Shown: positions 5,099-6,187 of the stretch, in pieces
Numbering within the stretch: position 1 is the stretch's first letter
Layout: each line of letters begins with the position of its first letter
From: an uncultured Pirellulales bacterium
Lineage (GTDB): Bacteria; Planctomycetota; Planctomycetia; Pirellulales; Lacipirellulaceae
Reading direction: 5' to 3'
Assembly (NCBI GenBank): GCA_947258835.1
Contig: CAMYJY010000130.1
Location: 1-6,187, forward strand
Length of the DNA stretch: 6,187 nt
Notes under the pieces: model-generated
Told to the model about the DNA's origin: nothing
Seen by the model: the letters and a program-made list of their open reading frames with translations, nothing else
Database searches by the model: none
Translations under genes and position numbers: made by a program

Positions 5099-5572
5099 TT
5101 ACCCGGGCGGACAGTTTTTCAGCAATCCGACCATCTGCAGGGCCGCTGTCGCGCAGTCCCGCCCCTTGTGGCCCACGTTGCCGCCGGCACGGTGAATGGC
5201 TTGTTCCAGGGAATTGCAGGTGAGCACCCCAAACAACACCGGCAGGTCGTGGGACAGTGCGATCTCCACCAGGGCCAGGCTGACACCGCGGTTGATGTGT
5301 TCGTCGTGGGTGGTCTCGCCACGAATCACCGCACCCAAGGTCAAAATGGCCGCGTATTGGCCCGATTGGGCCAAACGCTGCGCGACCACGGGGATTTCCC
5401 AGGCACCCGGCACCCAAGCGACATCGATGGCCTCGCTGGCCACGTCGGCTGCGGCCAAGGTTTCCAGGGCTCCGTCCAGCAACTTGCTGGTGACGGAGCG
5501 ATTCCACTCCGCCACGACGATGGCAAAGCGGTCGGTGGGGTCGGCAGGGGCGGTCTGTAAGATGCGCGGCAC
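5099..5572 (-). CDS. ribH: 6,7-dimethyl-8-ribityllumazine synthase
   Basis: RibH condenses 5-amino-6-ribitylaminouracil with 3,4-dihydroxy-2-butanone 4-phosphate, the penultimate step of riboflavin synthesis. The 157-residue length is normal. Visible active-site parts, compared with B. subtilis numbering by eye, are AEWN (21-24, Trp in the aromatic stacking position), VPGAWEIP (54-61, with E59), IRGETTHDEHI (83-93, with catalytic His H89), FGVLTCNSLEQA (114-125), and R128 and K136 in RAGGNVGHKG. The GETTHDEH stretch differs from the common GATTHYDYV but keeps the His. The start is a GTG at 5572, 28 nt after the rho stop and without a clear ribosome binding site; no in-frame start lies closer to rho. 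No other rib gene is in the window. It probably belongs to the rho-ribH-nusB-ftsY operon. Confidence 0.95.
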   Translation of the reverse strand: MPRILQTAPADPTDRFAIVVAEWNRSVTSKLLDGALETLAAADVASEAIDVAWVPGAWEIPVVAQRLAQSGQYAAILTLGAVIRGETTHDEHINRGVSLALVEIALSHDLPVLFGVLTCNSLEQAIHRAGGNVGHKGRDCATAALQMVGLLKNCPPG

Positions 5573-5600
5573 GATCGGTTCGGCAGGCGGGTGGGGGCGA

Positions 5601-6187
5601 TTACTCTTTGATACTCATCAAAAACTCAGCGTTGGTGCTGGTTTTGCGCAGCCGGGTTGTGAGTAGATCCATGGCGTCCGTGGGATTCATTTCGCTCAGC
5701 ACGCGACGCAGCAGCGAAATCCGCCGGTGCTCCTCGGGATCCATCAGCATCTCCTCGCGGCGGGTACCGCTGAGATTGGTTTCAATCGCAGGCCAGATGC
5801 GTTTATCCACCAAGGCCCGATCCAGCACGATTTCTTGGTTGCCGGTGCCCTTGAATTCCTCAAAAATCACCTCGTCCATGCGGCTGCCGGTATCAATCAG
5901 GGCGGTGGCAATAATCGTCAGGGAGCCCCCCTCCTCCACCTTTCGCGCGGAGCCAAAAAATCGTTTGGGCCGCTGCATCGCATTGGCGTCCAGACCCCCG
6001 GAAAGGACCTTGCCCGAATGCGGGCATTCGGCGTTCCAGGCCCGGGCCAAACGGGTGATCGAATCGAGGAAAATGATCACGTCGTGGCCATATTCTACCA
6101 TTCGCTTGGCCTTTTCGAGGACCATGTCGGCAACTTGCACATGACGTGAGGAGGGCTCGTCAAAGGTGGAGCTGATGACCTCGCAGT
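5601..6187 (-). CDS. rho: Transcription termination factor Rho (C-terminal part, cut by window edge)
   Basis: Rho is the hexameric RNA helicase that ends transcription. The window holds the last 194 residues; the reading frame stays open through base 6187, so the N-terminal RNA-binding domain and Walker A motif lie outside. The fragment starts CEVISSTFDEP and contains Walker B (VIIFLDSITRLARA, Asp at fragment residue 41), the Q-loop region SGGLDANA (62-69), RPKRFFGSARKVEEGGSLTIIATALIDTGSRMDE, the R-loop region EEFKGTGN (109-116) and the arginine-finger region SGTRREE (139-145). It ends EFLMSIKE. An internal GTG at 6140 is not the true start, since conserved Rho sequence continues upstream of it. 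It is the first gene seen of the four-gene minus-strand cluster. Confidence 0.97.
   Translation of the reverse strand, partial: CEVISSTFDEPSSRHVQVADMVLEKAKRMVEYGHDVIIFLDSITRLARAWNAECPHSGKVLSGGLDANAMQRPKRFFGSARKVEEGGSLTIIATALIDTGSRMDEVIFEEFKGTGNQEIVLDRALVDKRIWPAIETNLSGTRREEMLMDPEEHRRISLLRRVLSEMNPTDAMDLLTTRLRKTSTNAEFLMSIKE

Larger units (their letters stand above)
3709..6187 (-). other. Probable rho-ribH-nusB-ftsY operon
   Basis: The four genes are on the same strand with gaps of 28, 33 and 7 nt, and no promoter or terminator is visible between them. The promoter would lie upstream of rho, beyond the window. Co-transcription is inferred from spacing only. Confidence 0.75.

Noticed and set aside
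5027..5560. 177-codon plus-strand frame antisense to ribH and nusB
   Set aside because: It is a shadow of strongly recognised genes; low-complexity His/Gly/Gln content and no family match.
5608..6144. 178-codon plus-strand frame antisense to rho
   Set aside because: It mirrors the rho reading frame; the Ser/Arg-rich product is typical of an antisense shadow in GC-rich DNA.

Overview
The window looks like chromosomal DNA from a planctomycete, most likely a Pirellula/Rhodopirellula-type organism. I infer this from the style of the proteins (signal-peptide-bearing Amt transporter, lumazine synthase with a GETTHDEHI active-site segment), from frequent GTG starts with weak ribosome binding sites, and from an intergenic region packed with short inverted-repeat blocks that resemble ones I recall from planctomycete genomes. 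No database search was possible, so the taxon is an inference.

Layout. Positions 19-1395 (minus) encode an AmtB-type ammonium transporter. Positions 1396-2006 hold no convincing gene. They form a divergent control region: a near-perfect sigma-54 (-24/-12) promoter pointing at amtB, a 171-nt amtB leader with several possible stem-loops, and a possible extended -10 promoter pointing the other way. Positions 2007-2789 (plus) encode a SapC-family protein (PF07277-type). Positions 2790-3708 are a 919-bp gap between convergent genes, with no supportable gene but several repeat families and hairpins, including a 25-bp perfect inverted repeat with arms about 410 bp apart. One 16-bp repeat lies partly inside the last codons of ftsY.

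Positions 3709-6187 (minus) hold a tightly packed housekeeping cluster, read in the order rho (cut by the window edge), ribH, nusB, ftsY. The gaps are 28, 33 and 7 nt, which suggests one operon. It joins the transcription termination factor Rho, the antitermination factor NusB, the lumazine synthase step of riboflavin synthesis and the SRP receptor FtsY.

No mobile-element gene, CRISPR array, tRNA or rRNA was seen. The clearest new regulatory observation is the sigma-54 promoter upstream of amtB, which fits nitrogen-limitation control. The most unusual stretch is the mosaic of repeats between sapC and ftsY. I did not find a convincing novel multi-gene system.
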